Shown here piece after piece: positions 1-8,900 of a DNA stretch of 64,000 nucleotides. Below the pieces are notes generated by a model, which did no database searches, was not told the DNA's origin, and saw nothing but the letters and a program-made list of their open reading frames with translations. Both the position numbers and the translations under genes were made by a program. Source of the stretch: CAWIJK01 sp963836375. GTDB taxonomy: Bacteria > Actinomycetota > Acidimicrobiia > Acidimicrobiales > RAAP-2. Within the stretch, counting starts at the first letter, position 1. Each line of letters starts with the position of its first letter. Location of the stretch: positions 806,001 through 870,000 of the forward strand of contig CAWIJK010000001.1 of the NCBI GenBank assembly GCA_963836375.1, written 5' to 3'.

Positions 1-465
1 GGCCACGAGCGGCGGCACCCAGGGGTAGTAGAGGTAGTCCGGCGTCCACTCCCCGGTGATCGTCCCGGTCTTGTGGGGGAACCAGCGGTGGTAGTCGTCC
101 ACGTCCGCCGGTCCGAAGGGCTCGGCCCCGAAACGGGCGAAGAAGTGGCGCTCCTTTTGGATGGGCCCGAAGAAGTAGCGGTCCCTCGGGGTGGACAGCA
201 GATGGGAGACCCCGGGGTGGTTGATGACCAGGCGCCACCACCAGGTGGTCCCGGCCTTCTGCACCCCGATCCCCACGAAGTCCGGGGGTCCGCTTACCTC
301 TCCGGGCTCGAGTGCCGGGGGGTCGTGGAAGTCGAAGCCGACCTCCCAGGCGTAGTAGCGACCCATGCGGTGCCGCAAGGCCCGCCGCAGCGCCGGGGGA
401 GCCGCCTTGTGGACCCCCAGCGGAAGGTCCCGCAGGCCCTTCGCGACCTCATCGCGCACCCCCAT
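1..465 (-). CDS. Sulfotransferase, 3' end cut by window edge
   Basis: The N-terminal 155 codons of a PAPS-dependent sulfotransferase, which moves sulfate from PAPS to a glycan or other acceptor. The frame is open to base 1. The 5'-phosphosulfate-binding loop reads GIGVQKAGTTWW, followed by KERHFF and GEWTPDYL blocks. It closely resembles the complete 289-residue sulfotransferase at 10975-11844 (same loop, same KERHFF and WTPDY blocks), so the two are paralogues. The ATG at 465 is the first start compatible with that alignment. The acceptor is unknown; the surrounding glycosyltransferases suggest a sulfated surface glycan. Confidence 0.85.
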   Translation of the reverse strand, partial: MGVRDEVAKGLRDLPLGVHKAAPPALRRALRHRMGRYYAWEVGFDFHDPPALEPGEVSGPPDFVGIGVQKAGTTWWWRLVINHPGVSHLLSTPRDRYFFGPIQKERHFFARFGAEPFGPADVDDYHRWFPHKTGTITGEWTPDYLYYPWVPPLVA

Positions 466-553
466 CGCCTAAGACTGCCACACCGGTCTCGGCCCACCGG
501 CACGACCAGCGGATCGTGGCCGGGGTCACCGGCCCGGGGTCACCGGCCCGTGG

Positions 554-1783
554 TCACCGGACCGGGCGGTCCTGGGCCTGCGGTGAGCGCCCGGGCGCCG
601 ACGGCGAGGTGGAGCGGGCGGGGGTGTGCTCGGCCAGGGCGCCGAGGAACTGGTCGGTGGCCCGGGCCCAGGTGCACTCGAGCGCCCGCCGACGGGCGGC
701 GTGCTTGGCCGCGGCCAGACTGGCCGGATCGCTCGCCCACTCCTCGAGTACCTGGGCCGCGGCGGCCGGATCGTCGGCGGCGACGATGCGGGCGGCGCCC
801 CCGGCCGCCTCGGGGATACCGCCGCGCTCGGTGGCCACCACCGCGCAGCCCGACGCCATCGCCTCGAGCACCACCAGCGGGAAGGGATCGTCCCAGCGCG
901 AGAGCACGCAGACGACGTCGTGGGCCCGAACGATCGCCGTGACCTGGTCGCGGTCGACGTGGGGCAGGTGGTGGGCCCCGGCCGCCTGCAGCTCGGCCAC
1001 GAAGTCGTCGGCCCACGAACCCTGATCCACCCCCGGCGTCGGGGCGAACCAGGGGCTTCCCACGACGTCGAGTTCGACGGCCAGGCCCTCGGACCGGAGC
1101 CGTCGCACCGCCTCGAGCGCGGTGTCGGCCCCCTTGCGGCGGTCGAGCCGACCCAGGCACAACACCCGCAGCGGCGTGGCCGGGGCGTCGAATCCCGGGC
1201 GGGGGTGGAAGGCCTCGGAGTCGACGCCGTTGTGGATGGGGACCACCCGCGATGGATCGAGCCCCAATTTCGGACCGACCTTGGTTGCGATGAACCGGCT
1301 GACCGTGACCACCAGGTCGGCGTCGTCAGCGGGCCGGTGTCGACGGGGGAGCCGGTAGGGCTCGTTGTGCATCCACAGCACCACCGTGGCCTTCGGCGCC
1401 CACCGGCGCAGGTAGCGGAGCACGAACGGATCGTTGTGGACGACCACCACCTCGGGGGGGGCCGTGGCCAGCCGGAGCTGGCGGCGCAGTGCCCGCAGGT
1501 AGGTGGTCGTGGCCGGCCACGGCCAGCCGAAGACCCGGTTGAGGACCGACTCGGTCTTCCAGCGAATCTTGGCCCTCGGGGTCGACGGCCAGGGGATGGC
1601 GCCCAACGAGACGAACTCGGCGCCGGTCTCGGGCCGACGGGTACGGTCGGAACGGGCGGCCACGGTCACGTCGTGACCCTGGGCGACCAGTTCGCGTGCC
1701 AAGGCGGCGACCACGGTGGCCACCGCACCGCCGGTCTCGGTCGAGTACAGCTCGCGGGGGGTGCAGAGCTGCCAGATCCTCAC
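554..1783 (-). CDS. GT4 family glycosyltransferase
   Basis: A retaining GT-B glycosyltransferase of 409 residues, expected to add a sugar from a nucleotide sugar to a growing glycan at the cytoplasmic membrane. The N-terminal Rossmann half carries the STETGGAVATVV acceptor-side loop. The C-terminal half carries LCLGRLDRRKGAD and the E-x7-E donor-site motif in PFPLVVLEAMASGCAVVATE. The frame stays open far upstream, but homology starts at the GTG at 1783 (VRIWQLCTPRELYS), so that start is used. It lies next to a sulfotransferase on the same strand; donor and acceptor cannot be told from sequence. Confidence 0.88.
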   Translation of the reverse strand: MRIWQLCTPRELYSTETGGAVATVVAALARELVAQGHDVTVAARSDRTRRPETGAEFVSLGAIPWPSTPRAKIRWKTESVLNRVFGWPWPATTTYLRALRRQLRLATAPPEVVVVHNDPFVLRYLRRWAPKATVVLWMHNEPYRLPRRHRPADDADLVVTVSRFIATKVGPKLGLDPSRVVPIHNGVDSEAFHPRPGFDAPATPLRVLCLGRLDRRKGADTALEAVRRLRSEGLAVELDVVGSPWFAPTPGVDQGSWADDFVAELQAAGAHHLPHVDRDQVTAIVRAHDVVCVLSRWDDPFPLVVLEAMASGCAVVATERGGIPEAAGGAARIVAADDPAAAAQVLEEWASDPASLAAAKHAARRRALECTWARATDQFLGALAEHTPARSTSPSAPGRSPQAQDRPVR

Positions 1784-1810
1784 CGCACGCCTCCCGGGCG
1801 CCCGTCCGTG

Positions 1811-1842
1811 CACTCTGCCGTGCGCTCTGCCGTGCGCTCTGT
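1811..1842. repeat. Short tandem repeat, about 11-12 bp unit
   Basis: Three near-identical copies of a ctctgccgtgcg-like unit in a row, in the gap between the GT4 start (1783) and the divergent methyltransferase (1979). No function is suggested. Confidence 0.5.
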
Positions 1843-1965
1843 CCCGACCGGTACCCGTCCAGGTGTCCCCCACGGTTCCACAGTGCCCGGAGGCTAGCGC
1901 CGTGCCCCGGGGCGGGGCCGGCCGGTCACGATGTCCCCGCCGGTCGGGCCCTCGCGGCGTTGCCG

Positions 1966-1971
1966 TAGTAT
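1966..1971 (+). promoter_or_regulatory. -10 element TAGTAT, leaderless start
   Basis: TAGTAT ends 7 nt before the ATG at 1979, so transcription would begin at or next to the start codon. No Shine-Dalgarno sequence is present. Confidence 0.5.
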
Positions 1972-1978
1972 TCGCCGG

Positions 1979-2737
1979 ATGGACCCAAGGCTCGAGCGGG
2001 TCACCGCCGCGCTCAGGAGTGCCGTGCTCGAGGGCCAGACCACGTGGAGCACCGAGTACCTGAAGGCCCGGGACGAGCGGTTCGCGCCGGCCTGGAAGGT
2101 GGCCAACCAGGTCCCGGGATGGTTCACCGAGGTCAGTGCGGCGGCACATTTCACCGTGATCGCCGAACTCCGGCCCAACTCCATCGTCGAGATCGGCTCC
2201 TACCTGGGCCGGAGCACCGTCTTCTACGCGAAGTGCCTCGAGGTCCTCGGCATCGACGGCCGGGTCACCGCCATCGACCCGCACACCGGGGACCGCCAAC
2301 ACCTGGAGAACCTGGGCGTCGAGAAGCTGACCAGCTTCGAGATGTTCGAACAGCACCTCGCGACGACCAACGTCGCCCAACGGGTACACCCCATCGTGGC
2401 CCCCTCGCACGAGGCGTCGAAGGGCTGGTCTCAGCCGATCGACTTCCTCTTCATCGACGGCTGGCACAGCTACGAGGCGGTGGTCGAGGACGGCCACGAC
2501 TGGATTCAGCATCTGAGCGACCAGGGGGTGGTCGTCTTCGACGACGCCACCCGCTATCCCGACGTCCGCCAGGCGATCGACGACCTGGTGGCCGACGGGA
2601 CCTGCCGGCTCTACGGTGACGCCTTCGGCCAGGCCTACGCCGGGCGCCAGCCCACGCCGCCGGCCTCGGTGCGCACGGTCTTGGGCTCGTACCGCCCCCT
2701 CACCCGTCACCTGCCCGGTCACCGCTCGGTCCGCTAG
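1979..2737 (+). CDS. SAM-dependent methyltransferase (Methyltransf_24 type)
   Basis: A class I methyltransferase of 252 residues, similar to small-molecule and glycan methyltransferases of the Methyltransf_24/cephalosporin-hydroxylase group. SAM motif I reads IVEIGSYLGRST. The family hallmark FLFIDGWHSYEAVVEDG follows, then VVVFDDATRYPDV. The ATG at 1979 is preferred over the more upstream open frame because homology begins near it and a TAGTAT -10 element ends 7 nt before it. A diverged relative on the other strand is at 25042-25878. The substrate is unknown; sugar O-methylation fits the locus. Confidence 0.82.
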   Translation: MDPRLERVTAALRSAVLEGQTTWSTEYLKARDERFAPAWKVANQVPGWFTEVSAAAHFTVIAELRPNSIVEIGSYLGRSTVFYAKCLEVLGIDGRVTAIDPHTGDRQHLENLGVEKLTSFEMFEQHLATTNVAQRVHPIVAPSHEASKGWSQPIDFLFIDGWHSYEAVVEDGHDWIQHLSDQGVVVFDDATRYPDVRQAIDDLVADGTCRLYGDAFGQAYAGRQPTPPASVRTVLGSYRPLTRHLPGHRSVR

Positions 2738-2868
2738 GCCAGGCCACGGCCGAGGGGTTCGGCCGTCGAGGCGCCGCGGGACCCCAAAATCGAGGGATGT
2801 CGAGCGCAAACCGGTGGGATCTGGCAGGATTGCCGCAGATGTCTTGACATCGGGGCGGGGGTTTGACT

Positions 2869-5800
2869 ATGCGCGTGGCGACGAAGACCGGCTGGGCCGG
2901 TGTGGCGGCGGTTCTCGGAGCAACGATCGTGCTGGGCGCCGTCTCGGTCCCGACGGCGGGGCCGGCTTGGGCGGGCGTCACCTGCAACGCCGCCCCGAGC
3001 CCCGGCATCGACTACTCCCACTGCAACCTGGCGGGGGTGGACTTCGCCGGGGCCGACCTGGCCGGGGCCGACTTCCAGGGTGCCACGGTGACCGCAGCGG
3101 ACTTTGAGAACGCCACGCTCACCGGCACCACCTTCACCGGCGCCAACTTCACCGGCACCGACTTCACCGGGGCCGACCTGGAGGGCTCGTACGCACAGCG
3201 GGCCACGTTCACGAACGCCGTGTTCACGAACGCCAACCTCGACGACCTCACCGCCACCTCGGCCGACTTCTCCGGCGCCACCTTCTCCGGTGCCACGTTC
3301 TCGGGCACCATCCTCCAGGCCGCGAATCTGTCAGGGGCTCAGCTGGTCGGGGCCGACCTGGCCGGTGTGAGCGGTCAGACGACCGGAACCCCGGCCTCCC
3401 TCCCGGTCGGCTGGACGTTCTTCAACGGGTACCTGATCGGAGCCGGGGCGAACCTGCGGGGGGCGGCGCTGGCCGGTGACAACATGCCCGGGATCAACCT
3501 CACGGGCGCCATCGTGAGCGAGGTGAAATTCACCGGTGACGATCTCACCGGGGCCATCTTCACCGGTGCCACCGTCGACGACACCGGCTTCGAGAACGCC
3601 AACCTGACCGACGCTGTCTTCTCCGGTGACAATCTCGACGGCTCCAACCTGACCGACGCCGACCTCTCGGGGACCGAATTCGGCGACGCCAACCTGCAGA
3701 ACGTGACGTTCACCGGCACCACCGGAGACGCCACCACCGATGTCACCGGCGTCACCTGGTTCGACACGACCTGCCCGGACGGCACGAACAGCAACGACGA
3801 CAACGACACCTGCCTCGGACACGGTTTCTACTCCCCGCTCCTCTTGGCCAAGTCGACCACCTCGACCGGCTACAGCGCCGCCGGTCAGACCATCGGCTAC
3901 GACTACCTGTTGACCAACACGGGGAACCTGGCCTTCACCGGCGTCTCGGTCACCGACGACCGCAACACGGTCACCTGCCCCTCGGACACCCTGGCCGCCG
4001 GGACCTCTGAAACCTGCACCGGGTCCTACACGGTGACCCCGACGGACGTCAGCGCCGGGTCGGTGACCAACATCGCGGTGGCCACCGCCTCCGACACCGA
4101 GGGCGTCGTCACCTCGACCCCGTCTGCGGTCACGGTCCTCGCCGTCTCACCCGCCCCGTCGATCAGCCTGACCAAGTCGACCACCTCGGCCGGCTACGGC
4201 GCCGCCGGGCAGACCATCGGCTACGACTACCTGGTGACGAACACCGGGACCGTCACGCTGACCGGTGTCGGGGTCAGCGACAACATGAACGCGGTGGCCT
4301 GCCCGTCGGGCAGCCTGTCCGCCGGGGCCTCTGAGACCTGTACCGGGACCTACACGGTGACCCAGGCCGACGTCGACGGCGGGTCGGTGACCAACACGGC
4401 GACGGCCTCGAGCACCTCTCCAGTGGCCGTCTCGGCCCCGTCCACGGTCACCGTCCTGGCCAGCTCGGCCACCACGTCGATCGCCCTGACCAAGTCGACC
4501 AGCTCGGCCGGCTACGGCGCCGCCGGACAGACGATCGGCTACGACTACCTGGTCACCAACACCGGGACCACCACGCTGACCGACGTGTCGGTCAGCGACG
4601 ACATGAACGCGGTGACCTGCCCGTCGGGCAGCCTCGCCCCGGGAACCTCTCAGACCTGCAGCGGGACCTACACGGTGACTCAGGCCGACGTCGACGGCGG
4701 GTCGGTGACCAACACGGCGACGGCCGCGGGCACCCACGACGGCGTCGTCACCTCGGCGCCCTCCTCGGTGACCGTCGACGCCAGCCTCGCCACCACCTCG
4801 ATCAGCGTGGTGACCTCGACCACCTCGGCCGGCTACGGCGCCGCCGGTCAGACCATCGACTACACCTACCTCGTGACCAACACCGGAACCACCACCTTGA
4901 CCGGCGTCTCGGTCACCGCCACGTTGAGCCCGGCCAGCTGCCCGACGGGCACCCTGGCCCCGGGAGCTTCTGAGACCTGCACCGGGACCTACACGGTGAC
5001 CCGGGCCGACGTCAGCGCCGGGTCGGTCACCGACACCGCGACGGCGGCGGGAACCCACAACGGCGTCGTCACCTCGGCGCCCTCTTCGGTGACCGTCGAC
5101 GCCGTCGACTGCGCCCCGCCGGCCATCACCAGCGCCGCCTCGGCCACCGCGGTGGTCGGGACGCCGTTCAACTTCACCGTGACGACCTGCACGACGGCCA
5201 TTCCCCACATCAAAGAGCACCACCTGCCGCGTGGTCTCACCATGGTCGACAACCACAACGGGACGGCGACGATCCTGGGGATCCCCGAGGTCCGCGACGC
5301 CCCCCAGTCGACGGCCACCATCATTGTCTCGGTCCTGGGCCAGCCCCGGGCGGTCCAGAGCTTCGTGGTCACCGTGGACCAGGCCCCGGTGTTCACGTCC
5401 GAGGCCAAGTACCTGGCCACGACCGGGACCGCGTTCAGCTTCCCGGTCACCACCGCCTACGGCTACCCGACCCCGGCGATCGCCACCACCTCGGCCCTGC
5501 CGGCCGGGGTCAGCCTGACCGACAACCACGACGGGACGGCCAGCCTGGCCGGCACCCCGGGACCGGGTTCGGGGGGCGTCTACGTGCTCACGCTCAGCGC
5601 CACCAACGGGGTCGGAACCCCGGTGACCCAGACCTTCACCCTGACCGTCTACCAGGCCCCGGCGATCACCAGCGTCGCTGCCGACACCATCACCGCCGGG
5701 ACAGCCATGACACCGTTCACTGTCACCGCCACCGGCTACCCGGTGCCGGTGCTCAAAGCCAAGATGGTGCCCCAGTCCCTGACCTTCACCAATAACTTCG

Positions 5801-5919
5801 ACGGGACGGCCACCCTGGCCGGCACCGCCAAAGCGGCCGGTTCCTCCACGGTGGTCATCACCGCCACGTCCCACGCGGGGACGTCCACCCAGAGCTTCAA
5901 CCTGACCGTCGCTCCCTGA
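2869..5919 (+). CDS. Secreted mosaic protein: pentapeptide, DUF11-like and Ig-like repeats
   Basis: A large exported protein of about 1,016 residues. It has a signal peptide (RVATKTGW, a hydrophobic stretch, then PAWAG). Pentapeptide repeats follow at about residues 40-300 (A-D-L/F-x-G pattern, e.g. ADLAGADF), a segment predicted to form a right-handed four-sided helix. Then come four near-identical DUF11-like modules of 106-107 residues (GYGAAGQTIGYDYLVTNTG; modules begin near 3841, 4162, 4480 and 4801), each with two cysteines that could form a disulfide. Three putative Ig domains (PAITS/PVFTS openings) end the protein. There is no LPXTG motif or C-terminal anchor, so release or non-covalent wall attachment is likely. 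ATG 2869 follows GGGGCGGGGG by 7 nt; a TTG at 2863 is the alternative. Confidence 0.8.
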   Translation: MRVATKTGWAGVAAVLGATIVLGAVSVPTAGPAWAGVTCNAAPSPGIDYSHCNLAGVDFAGADLAGADFQGATVTAADFENATLTGTTFTGANFTGTDFTGADLEGSYAQRATFTNAVFTNANLDDLTATSADFSGATFSGATFSGTILQAANLSGAQLVGADLAGVSGQTTGTPASLPVGWTFFNGYLIGAGANLRGAALAGDNMPGINLTGAIVSEVKFTGDDLTGAIFTGATVDDTGFENANLTDAVFSGDNLDGSNLTDADLSGTEFGDANLQNVTFTGTTGDATTDVTGVTWFDTTCPDGTNSNDDNDTCLGHGFYSPLLLAKSTTSTGYSAAGQTIGYDYLLTNTGNLAFTGVSVTDDRNTVTCPSDTLAAGTSETCTGSYTVTPTDVSAGSVTNIAVATASDTEGVVTSTPSAVTVLAVSPAPSISLTKSTTSAGYGAAGQTIGYDYLVTNTGTVTLTGVGVSDNMNAVACPSGSLSAGASETCTGTYTVTQADVDGGSVTNTATASSTSPVAVSAPSTVTVLASSATTSIALTKSTSSAGYGAAGQTIGYDYLVTNTGTTTLTDVSVSDDMNAVTCPSGSLAPGTSQTCSGTYTVTQADVDGGSVTNTATAAGTHDGVVTSAPSSVTVDASLATTSISVVTSTTSAGYGAAGQTIDYTYLVTNTGTTTLTGVSVTATLSPASCPTGTLAPGASETCTGTYTVTRADVSAGSVTDTATAAGTHNGVVTSAPSSVTVDAVDCAPPAITSAASATAVVGTPFNFTVTTCTTAIPHIKEHHLPRGLTMVDNHNGTATILGIPEVRDAPQSTATIIVSVLGQPRAVQSFVVTVDQAPVFTSEAKYLATTGTAFSFPVTTAYGYPTPAIATTSALPAGVSLTDNHDGTASLAGTPGPGSGGVYVLTLSATNGVGTPVTQTFTLTVYQAPAITSVAADTITAGTAMTPFTVTATGYPVPVLKAKMVPQSLTFTNNFDGTATLAGTAKAAGSSTVVITATSHAGTSTQSFNLTVAP
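3841..5109 (+). repeat. Four tandem ~320-bp coding repeats (DUF11-like)
   Basis: Successive repeat starts are 321, 318 and 321 bp apart. Long stretches are nearly identical at DNA level around the GGCTACGGCGCCGCCGG segment, so copy number may vary by recombination and short-read assembly could collapse it. Confidence 0.75.
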
Positions 5920-5931
5920 CCCCGGCCGGAG

Positions 5932-7059
5932 TCAGCGGGGACCGTCCGGCGCCCCCCGACGGTCGGCGCCGATGAGCACCGCCTCGATGGCGTCCACCGA
6001 GGCCACCAGGGAGAGGTGCTCGACCACCCACTGGCGCGACCGGGCACCGAGGTCGGGCTCGGTTCGTCGCCAGTGCCCGAACCGTTCGATGGCCGCCGCC
6101 AGGCGCCCCGGATCGGCCGGGGGGACCAACTGGTCGGGAAAGCCGCGCAGGGTCGCCGAGAGGCCGCCCACGTCGGAGGCCACCACCGGGGTCCCGCAGG
6201 CCATCGCCTCACCGAGGACCAGCCCCTGGGTCTCGAGCCAGTTGCTCGGCATCGCCACCAGGTCGGCCGCCGCCATGAGCGCCGGCACGTCGGAGCGGCG
6301 ACCGAGGAACGAGCTCCGACCGTCCATCGCCACCAGCTCGGCCAGGTACGCCTCGTCGTTGGCCGCCCCGCACACGACGACGTGCACCGGTTCGGAGAGT
6401 CGGCCGACCGCCTCGAGCAGGAAGTGGGCGCCCTTGATCCGCTCGACCCGGCCGACGTAGAGGACCATCGTCTCGTCCTCGCCGACGCCGATGGCCGAGC
6501 GCACCTCGGCCCTCTGGGCCGCTCCGAGGGGGACGAACCGGTCGACGTCGATGCCGAGGGGGATGACGCGCACCCGGGCCGGCTCGAGGCGCGCCCCGTC
6601 GATCCAGCGGGCCGCGGTGTCCGGCGAGGGGGTGATCACCGCGGCGGCGCGGCGCAAGCACCGGTCGAGCCACCCGGGCTGGCGCGAGGGCGGGGGCAGG
6701 TGGAGGTGGGCCACCACCTTCGACCCGGTGGCCGTGGCCACCGACAGGGCGAGGGGGACGTCGCCGGCGTTGTGGACGTAGACGGCCCGGGGTCGGGCCC
6801 GGATCCCGGCCAGCGCCCCGTGGATCGTCCCCAGGGTCGAGGTGACCGGGGCCGAGGGCGAGGGCAGCGAGGCCCGGATCTGGGTGGTCGTGGCGGCCAG
6901 TTCCTCCCAGCGGGCCCAGTAGTCGCCCCGGCTGGCGTAGAGGAGGTGGATCTCCCAGCCGCGACCCGCCAGCTCGGTGAAGATCGCCAGCTGGGCCGCT
7001 TCGGTCCCACCGACCGAACCGAGGTGGCCGGCCACGGTCACCAGCCGGCGCCCGCTCAC
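5932..7059 (-). CDS. GT4 family glycosyltransferase
   Basis: A GT-B transferase of 375 residues. The acceptor-side loop GHLGSVGGTEAAQLAI is at the N-terminus, the donor-side VLYVGRVERIKGAHFLLEA in the middle, and E-x7-E in TQGLVLGEAMACGTPVVAS. The GTG at 7059 starts right before the first beta strand (VSGRRLVTVAGHL) and lies 10 nt after the stop of the upstream GT2 gene, so the two are probably one transcript. The long upstream open frame is shadow sequence. Specificity is unknown. Confidence 0.87.
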   Translation of the reverse strand: MSGRRLVTVAGHLGSVGGTEAAQLAIFTELAGRGWEIHLLYASRGDYWARWEELAATTTQIRASLPSPSAPVTSTLGTIHGALAGIRARPRAVYVHNAGDVPLALSVATATGSKVVAHLHLPPPSRQPGWLDRCLRRAAAVITPSPDTAARWIDGARLEPARVRVIPLGIDVDRFVPLGAAQRAEVRSAIGVGEDETMVLYVGRVERIKGAHFLLEAVGRLSEPVHVVVCGAANDEAYLAELVAMDGRSSFLGRRSDVPALMAAADLVAMPSNWLETQGLVLGEAMACGTPVVASDVGGLSATLRGFPDQLVPPADPGRLAAAIERFGHWRRTEPDLGARSRQWVVEHLSLVASVDAIEAVLIGADRRGAPDGPR

Positions 7060-7069
7060 GACCGCCCGA

Positions 7070-7951
7070 TCAAGCGCGCCCGGCGCCCGGTGGGCCGGGT
7101 CCGGCGCCAGTGGGTGTGGCGAGGTGGCGCTCGTTGAGCGGCGTGACCGGGTAGCGGATGCCGAGGCGGCCCCCGAACCCGTCGTAGAGGCCCCGGGCCA
7201 CGGCGGCCAGGCACCGGGCCCGGTCACTCCGCTGCTTGAACAGGGCCCGCCCCACCAGCCTCGAGACGTTGCGCGGGTACCGACCCGTCTTGTGCATCAC
7301 ATAGAGGTGGTAATAGAGCATGTTGCGGGCCTCGTAGTAGTACTTCCACGCCGGCACGTCCCCGCCCTGGCGGATGGCGTCGTGGTGGACCACGGCGGTG
7401 TCGATGACCCGGCGGGGGAAGCCGGCCTGGGGGATCCGCCAGTGGCAGTACTCGGTGTCCTCGGCCCACCAGAACAGCTCGGCCATCGGCAGGCCGACCA
7501 CCTCGACGATGTCGCGGGCGATCAGGAAGCCGCACCACGAGCCGTAGCGGCCGACCGAGCCGTCGGGTTGGATCGAGATCGGGACCACGAAGGCCGAGGA
7601 CGGGTCGTCGCTGGCCGCGTCCCACAGGGTGGCCAGGCAGTCCGGGTCGGCCACGATGTCGTCGTCCATCAGCCAGGCATGGGTGAACTCGCCGTCCAAG
7701 AAGTCCCGCAGGGCGAGCGCCCACCCGCCGGCCGGACCGATGTTGGTCTCCGAGCGCAGCACACGGACCGAGAGCCCCGGCGCGTCGATCGAGGACGCCT
7801 CGACCGGGGGATCGCTGGCGTTGTCGACCACCACCAGCCCGTCGGGCCGCTCGTCTTGGGCGCAGATGGCCTCGACGCAGCGAACGAGGGACTTCGGCGC
7901 GTTGTGGGTCAGCACCATGGCCACGATGCGGCGCCCGGGAACCTCTGTCAT
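7070..7951 (-). CDS. GT2 family glycosyltransferase (galactofuranosyltransferase-like)
   Basis: An inverting GT-A transferase of 293 residues. The N-terminus VAMVLTHNAPKSL is the nucleotide-binding strand. VVVDNASDPP and NIGPAGGWALAL are typical of rhamnosyl/galactofuranosyl transferases. The metal-binding acidic motif is AWLMDDDIV, and the catalytic-base region is FWWAEDTEYCHW. The ATG at 7951 is preceded by an AAAGGCAGGGG purine stretch. The GT4 gene follows 10 nt after the stop. It resembles the GT2 enzyme at 11845-12831. Confidence 0.87.
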   Translation of the reverse strand: MTEVPGRRIVAMVLTHNAPKSLVRCVEAICAQDERPDGLVVVDNASDPPVEASSIDAPGLSVRVLRSETNIGPAGGWALALRDFLDGEFTHAWLMDDDIVADPDCLATLWDAASDDPSSAFVVPISIQPDGSVGRYGSWCGFLIARDIVEVVGLPMAELFWWAEDTEYCHWRIPQAGFPRRVIDTAVVHHDAIRQGGDVPAWKYYYEARNMLYYHLYVMHKTGRYPRNVSRLVGRALFKQRSDRARCLAAVARGLYDGFGGRLGIRYPVTPLNERHLATPTGAGPGPPGAGRA

Positions 7952-8098
7952 CCCCTGCCTTTCTCCAGGTTGCCGGCGAGCCGCACGCGACCGCTTCGGC
8001 CGGTCGAGCCTACTGTGGCCCCCACGGGCCCCGCCCCGCGGGCCCCCGGGGCACCGCCGAGCGGCCCGAGACCCCCGGCACCCCCTCGGTGCCGGTAG

Positions 8099-8104
8099 TA
8101 GCCT
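8099..8104 (+). promoter_or_regulatory. -10 element TAGCCT
   Basis: TAGCCT lies about 65 nt upstream of the GTG at 8170. Unlike other genes here, this would leave a 5' leader of about 60 nt, and a GCGGGGG ribosome site precedes the start. Confidence 0.35.
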
Positions 8105-8169
8105 CCGCGGCAAAAGCGGACCGGTCATCACCGACCGGGGCGTCCGGACAGACGAGCGGGGGTAGCGCG

Positions 8170-8881
8170 GTGGGTGCTCAGACGAACGGGGCGAAGGCGC
8201 CGACCTCGGTCGCCTCGGAGGGCCCGGCCAAGGGCCACCGGCTCCAGCCGAACTGGGGCGAGGGCCCGTGGGGGGCCGGCTCGCTGCGGGACCGCTTCGA
8301 GGTCGTGCTCCCCTACCTGCGGGGCGGCTCGGTGCTCGACCTGGGCTGCGCCTCTCGGTACGGGCGACCCGACTGGCTGCACGGCCTGCTGGCGAAAGAG
8401 GTCAGCGACATCGTCGGTCTCGACATCAACGCCGACACGGTGGCCAAGCTGGTCGCCGACGGCTACGCCGCCCAGGTGGGCGACGCCCGGGACTTCGACC
8501 TGCACCGGACGTTCGACGTCGTCTTCGCCGGGGAGCTGATCGAGCACCTCGACGACGTGCGGGGCTTTCTGACCAGCGTCCGCCGGCACCTCGAGCCGGG
8601 CGGGCGCCTGGTGCTCACCACCCCGAACGCCTTCTACGTCGGCAACTTCGTCTACCGCTTCGGCGGCCACGGCCAGGTCCATCCCGAACACACCTGCTGG
8701 TACTGCGAGGACACCCTCCGCCACGTGCTCGAGGCCAACGGTTACCCCGACGTGGAGATCCGCTTCACCGGGCACACCAGCCCGACCACGGCCCGCAAGA
8801 CTGGCCACCTTCTCGGCCCAGCACCTGCTGCCCCCCCGGCTGGCCTACGACACCATCATCGCGGTGGCCACGGTCCGCTGA
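8170..8881 (+). CDS. SAM-dependent methyltransferase with a reading-frame break
   Basis: A UbiE/Methyltransf_11-like methyltransferase. Motif I is VLDLGCASRYG, post-I GLDINADTV, motif II FDVVFAGELIEHL and motif III LEPGGRLVLTTPNAFY. Up to codon AAG at 8797 the frame is normal. In that frame the tail then turns into implausible P/H/R-rich sequence ending at 8913. Dropping one base near 8800 gives TTARKLATFSAQHLLP and a hydrophobic end AYDTIIAVATVR with stop at 8881, which looks like the real C-terminus (236 residues). Start GTG 8170 follows GCGGGGG by about 7 nt. A real pseudogene and an assembly insertion cannot be told apart here. Confidence 0.78.
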
Positions 8882-8900
8882 GGCCCCGCCTCAGCGGACC

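Noticed and set aside
626..1897. Long open frame on the + strand opposite the GT4 gene
   Set aside because: GC-rich shadow: low-complexity G/R/P/Q residues, no motifs; the minus strand encodes a clear GT4 enzyme.
4147..5874. 575-codon open frame on the minus strand opposite the DUF11/Ig repeats
   Set aside because: Gly/Arg-rich mirror of the repeats; its regularity comes from the repeated coding sequence on the other strand.
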